Assembly: GCF_900607225.1 (NCBI RefSeq)
Contig: NZ_LR027842.1
Location: 3,034,292 to 3,098,291 of the forward strand
Length of the DNA stretch: 64,000 bases
Source of the DNA: [Pseudopropionibacterium] massiliense
GTDB lineage: Bacteria; Actinomycetota; Actinomycetes; Propionibacteriales; Propionibacteriaceae
Direction: 5' to 3'
Shown here: one piece after another, positions 60,777 through 64,000 of the stretch
How positions within the stretch are numbered: the first letter of the stretch is position 1
How the letters are laid out: each line of letters opens with the position of its first letter
Notes under the pieces: generated by a model
The model's database searches: none
What the model saw: only the letters and a program-made list of their open reading frames with translations
Told to the model about the DNA's origin: nothing
Made by a program: the position numbers and the translations under genes

Positions 60777-62164
60777 TGCCATCGAACAAGGAGATCCTGG
60801 AGGCCCAGCGGTACAACCGCCGTCGCCTGATCACGGCGTTCACATCCGGGATACCGGGCGGGCGTGAGCTGGAGTCCAAATCTCCCTTCGTCCCTTTGAT
60901 CGTGGGCAGCGTCGTCGTCGCCATCATGCTGGGGGTCGGCATCGTCATGAGCCGCTTCGCCCCCACCCTTCCCCAGGACTGGCAGGATTCCACCCTCATC
61001 GTCGTCAAGGGCACCGGGGCCAGGTACTACACGATCCGCGGCGTTCTGCGCCCGGTCACCAACATCACCTCGGCCCGTCTGATGTCGGAGGCCGGCAAGT
61101 ACAAGACCAGCGAGGTGCCCGCCTCCACCATCGACGGCATCAGTCGCGGCTCCCAGGTCGGCATCACCGGTGTCCCGGACGACGTGCCCAAGGCCGATCA
61201 GCTCCACTCGGACCAGTGGTTCTCGTGCGACATCTCCGGGAAACCACACACCTGGGTGGCCCAGCTTCCAGCTGCTCGAACAGCCCGGGGCAGCGCCCTG
61301 GTCAAGTCCCAGGACGGTGAAGTGTTCCTGATCACCAACGGCCTCAGACACAAGATCCCCAGCGGGCAGACCCCCAACCCGCTGTACGCCCTGGGCCTGG
61401 ACTCCGTCGCCCCGGTCACGGTCAATTCGCAGTGGCTCTCCCTCTTCGAACCGGGCTCGGACCTGACGTTCCTGGAGCTCGAGGGTGCCGGCCGGCCCGT
61501 CACAGGGATGCCCACTTCGCTCAGCTCGGCGGTCATCGGAAGCGTCATCGAGGTCAAGAGCGGCGACTCCACCAGACGGTACGTCGTCATTGGCGACAAG
61601 AAGGCCACGCAGCTGACGAACCTCACGGACAAGCTCTACCGGACGGGAACTCCGCTGAGCGCCACACTCGATGACATCTCGAAGATCGACATCGTCAGTA
61701 TCGACGCGGCAGGTATCTCCCCGGCCGACTGGCCGAAGAGCATCGATGACACCATGCCGGCAGGCTCCCTGCCGTGCGCCCAGCTCGCGAAGAAACCGGA
61801 CAACTCGTCGACGTCCGTGCTCCACTCGATGACCAGCCAGGACCTCGCCGAGGCTCTCCCGAAAACCCAGGAAGGCAGTGGCGGGAGCTCCGGCGACTCG
61901 TTGAACCCACCAACACCCACCTCGGTCCGGGGCGGGTCGGGTGCGCTGATCCGCACCACGTCCGGCGGCAGCCTCGGAGTGGTCTCCCTGGTATCCGACC
62001 TGGGAACCCTTCACGGCATCGGCTCCCCTGCGGATGACACCCTGAAGCGTCTGGAGTACGACGAGAGCACCGCCTATGAAGTCCCCGCCCCGTGGGCGGC
62101 GCTGATTCCCGAGGGGGAGGCGCTGAACCCCGGGAAGGTCTGGGACACGGTGAAGGAACAATGA
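60776..62164 (+). CDS. eccB: Type VII secretion protein EccB
   Basis: A 462-residue protein with a single membrane helix (FVPLIVGSVVVAIMLGVGIVM, about residues 38-58). An N-terminal cytosolic segment (EAQRYNRRRLITAFTSG) precedes it, and a large extracytoplasmic repeat domain follows, beginning LIVVKGTGARYYTIRG. This is the standard EccB topology. A Gly/Ser/Pro linker near residue 365 precedes the last repeat. It is translationally coupled to eccD and to mycP (ATGA). Confidence 0.94.
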   Translation: MPSNKEILEAQRYNRRRLITAFTSGIPGGRELESKSPFVPLIVGSVVVAIMLGVGIVMSRFAPTLPQDWQDSTLIVVKGTGARYYTIRGVLRPVTNITSARLMSEAGKYKTSEVPASTIDGISRGSQVGITGVPDDVPKADQLHSDQWFSCDISGKPHTWVAQLPAARTARGSALVKSQDGEVFLITNGLRHKIPSGQTPNPLYALGLDSVAPVTVNSQWLSLFEPGSDLTFLELEGAGRPVTGMPTSLSSAVIGSVIEVKSGDSTRRYVVIGDKKATQLTNLTDKLYRTGTPLSATLDDISKIDIVSIDAAGISPADWPKSIDDTMPAGSLPCAQLAKKPDNSSTSVLHSMTSQDLAEALPKTQEGSGGSSGDSLNPPTPTSVRGGSGALIRTTSGGSLGVVSLVSDLGTLHGIGSPADDTLKRLEYDESTAYEVPAPWAALIPEGEALNPGKVWDTVKEQ

Positions 62165-63504
62165 CGAAACGGTACTCGCGTGCTCGGCGAGGGCGGGGCA
62201 CGGCGGTCCGGGCCCTGACGAGCGGGGTCTGTGGCCTGGTAACGGTGGCGATGTCGACGGTGCCCGCACAGGCAAACCACGACGCCCTGTTGCCGGGGGC
62301 GGCTGGTGACAGGCCGGCGAAGGTCGTCGAGGAGAACAGCCCCACGCCCGCGCCCGGCCAATGCACGGTCGAGAAACCAACCTTGGTGCCCCAGCGGCCA
62401 CCAGCGATCGATCAGCTCGGAATCGAGGAGGCGTGGAAGATTTCACGCGGCAACGGGGTGACCGTGGCGGTGGTCGACTCCGGCGTGGCTGGCGACAACG
62501 TCCACTTCAAGGACAAGAACGTGCTCCTGCCGGGCTACGACATGATGGACGGCGGGGACGGAAGCACTGACGTGGGCATGCATGGAACCGCACTTGCGGG
62601 GCAGATCAGTGCCCGGGAGGTCGAGGGTTCCGGGCTGATCGGTGTGGCACCGGAGTCGCAGATCCTGCCGGTTCGGGTGCTCGTGAAGACGGACGACCCG
62701 CAGGAGGCCCAGAATACCCGTGGACCGGAACCCACCCACACCGCCGCAGGAATCCAGTGGGCCGCCGACAACGGCGCGAAGGTGATCGTCGTCGCCCTGT
62801 CCTCCTCCGCCGACAATCCGTCGCTGAAGAGCGCCACGGAGTACGCCACCAGCAAAGGCGCCCTCGTGGTCGCATCGGCTGGCAACGTGGACCCCAAATC
62901 CCCTGCGAAACAACACAACGTGCCGCAATACCCGGCGGCCTACTCCGATGTGTTGTCGGTGACGGCAGTCGACACCACCGGCGCCCCGTCGGATACCGTG
63001 ATCCACGGCCCACACGTCGACGTGGCCGCTCCGGGCATGAACGTGCTCACGACCTTCCTGGGTGCCGGGGACTGTGTGTTCTCCGGGGACAAGCCGTCCA
63101 CCTCGTACGCCACCGGGTATGTGGGTGCGGTGGCGGCGCTGGTGGCGGCCGCCCACCCGGACGAGACCCCGGCGGACTGGAAGTATCGGATCCTGGCCAC
63201 CGCTCTGCGTCCCACACGCTCCCTGCGTGATGACAAGATCGGCTGGGGCCTGGTCGCTCCGTATGCTGCCCTGACCTTCACCAATGACGGCGCCGTGCCC
63301 GGTCCTCCGAACCCGCGTTTCTCAGAATCAGCGACGCAGGATGTGCCCACCATGACCCCTCCCTCCCCCCAGAAGGATCAGAGACCGATGCGCACGATGG
63401 TCCTGGGGATCATCGCCGGAATCGGCTGTCTGGGGACTCTCGCGGCCCTGGCTGCTTCTCGCCTGCGTTCACAGGATGCACCGCGCAGGAAACCACGCCG
63501 GTAG
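62161..63504 (+). CDS. mycP: Mycosin, type VII subtilisin-like protease
   Basis: A 447-residue membrane-anchored S8 protease that processes ESX substrates and stabilises the complex. The signal peptide is followed by IDQLGIEEAWKISRGNG. The triad is Asp in VAVVDSGVAGD (about 104), His in VGMHGTALAGQ (about 140) and Ser in PSTSYATGYVGA (about 315). A C-terminal membrane helix (TMVLGIIAGIGCLGTLAAL) and basic tail follow. The start overlaps the eccB stop (ATGA). Unlike the paralogue at 37840, the catalytic Asp is intact. Confidence 0.95.
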   Translation: MTKRYSRARRGRGTAVRALTSGVCGLVTVAMSTVPAQANHDALLPGAAGDRPAKVVEENSPTPAPGQCTVEKPTLVPQRPPAIDQLGIEEAWKISRGNGVTVAVVDSGVAGDNVHFKDKNVLLPGYDMMDGGDGSTDVGMHGTALAGQISAREVEGSGLIGVAPESQILPVRVLVKTDDPQEAQNTRGPEPTHTAAGIQWAADNGAKVIVVALSSSADNPSLKSATEYATSKGALVVASAGNVDPKSPAKQHNVPQYPAAYSDVLSVTAVDTTGAPSDTVIHGPHVDVAAPGMNVLTTFLGAGDCVFSGDKPSTSYATGYVGAVAALVAAAHPDETPADWKYRILATALRPTRSLRDDKIGWGLVAPYAALTFTNDGAVPGPPNPRFSESATQDVPTMTPPSPQKDQRPMRTMVLGIIAGIGCLGTLAALAASRLRSQDAPRRKPRR

Positions 63505-63669
63505 GTTCCCCACATCTCCGGGATCCTCGTGGACAGAAGTTCGAACCGACCTCAACCCCTGTAGGATACAGTTCTGCATGCTTCGCACTGAGCGGCTCCT
63601 TCCCGATCCGGGCTTTTCCAGTGTGGAGGATGTTGTTGGCCGGTTTGGTGTTGTGTCGGGAGGATTGTG

Positions 63670-64000
63670 GTGGATGGGTTTCGGGTTTCTCCTGAGGGTT
63701 TACGTTCGCATGCCGACCATTTGGGGCAGGTCAGTGACGCGGTAGGACAAGCCCTCGACGCAGCTGGACAAGCGAGTATCACCGATGGCTGTCTGGGAAT
63801 GATGATCGGCCCCTTGATCACACCACCCCTTCTTCTGGTCGAGGAAATAGCCAGATTAGCGATCTCGTCTTCCGGAAACACGGTGGAAAGACTGGCCACC
63901 CAGGTCCGGGAAGTCGCAGCAGACTTCGAAGCCTCCGAAACCGGCACCATGCACGATTTCCGCAACACCGACATCCCCACCCACACCACCTACGCCTCCC
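63670..64000 (+). CDS. EspC-like type VII secretion target, copy 2 (runs off the window)
   Basis: The first 110 codons of a gene nearly identical to 39974-40384: VSPEGLRSHADHLGQVSDAV, then SSGNTVERLATQVREVAADF. The same GTG-GTG start follows GGGAGG. By analogy a large WXG-type toxin gene should begin shortly after the window ends. The 160-base gap after mycP shows no other feature. Confidence 0.85.
   Translation, partial: MDGFRVSPEGLRSHADHLGQVSDAVGQALDAAGQASITDGCLGMMIGPLITPPLLLVEEIARLAISSSGNTVERLATQVREVAADFEASETGTMHDFRNTDIPTHTTYAS

Noticed and set aside
59644..62446. A 900-codon minus-strand frame across eccD and eccB
   Set aside because: It is antisense to two well-supported membrane-protein genes and has Arg/Gly-rich low-complexity composition.

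Overview
The window comes from a GC-rich Gram-positive bacterium, almost certainly an actinobacterium. The evidence is high GC, common GTG starts, tightly overlapping ATGA/GTGA operons, an ESX-type (EccB/C/D, mycosin, WXG100) type VII secretion system and a CsoR copper regulator. A member of the Propionibacteriaceae would fit, but that is inference from overall style.

Layout. 1-1343: copper operon csoR-copZ-copA on the minus strand, with a CsoR-like operator. 1344-3762: a palindromic repeat, a cluster of DnaA-box-like 9-mers, dnaB and a VapBC pair. 3775-10818: carbohydrate genes (FGGY kinase, GpsA-like dehydrogenase, divergent DeoR regulator, TauE-like transporter, zinc alcohol dehydrogenase, Gfo/Idh/MocA oxidoreductase). 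11029-12430: a HipBA pair whose hipA is cut off. 12494-20873: a seven-gene minus-strand operon encoding a type III (III-D-like) CRISPR effector complex (TIGR03986-type RAMP, HD-less Cas10 with intact GGDD, single RAMP, Csx10-like RAMP, double RAMP, small protein) led by a TIR-SAVED protein. No array and no cas1, cas2 or cas6 is visible. 21087-24138: TetR regulator, transposase scars, an ABC exporter whose ATPase has lost its core motifs, and a DUF2087 protein. 24342-32688: a sugar or cyclitol catabolic set (two TIM-barrel isomerases, an IolG-like dehydrogenase), a CPA1 antiporter and a ribose/inositol-type ABC importer.

32768-64000 is a type VII secretion island. Its flanks carry WXG100-like and alanine/glycine-rich proteins and two mycosin-family proteases. 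The machinery is EccC, two EccD-like proteins, EccB, an RDD-FHA protein, a YbaB-like protein, EsxA/EsxB and MycP. Between 39974 and 50620 lies a polymorphic-toxin region. An EspC-like protein precedes a WXG-type toxin ending in a TNT (NAD glycohydrolase) domain, interrupted by an amber codon, followed by a duplicated immunity protein. Further TNT and immunity cassettes point the other way: one is frameshifted, one is fused immunity-to-toxin, and one is split by an IS630 element. ISL3 and IS5-like relics follow, then an ADP-ribosyltransferase-like gene and a decayed immunity remnant. The window ends inside a second, near-identical EspC-like gene, suggesting another toxin module just outside.

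The two most interesting systems are the TIR-SAVED-headed type III CRISPR operon (probably cyclic-oligoadenylate signalling leading to NAD depletion) and the rearranged TNT/immunity cassette array beside the ESX apparatus. Both appear to target NAD+.
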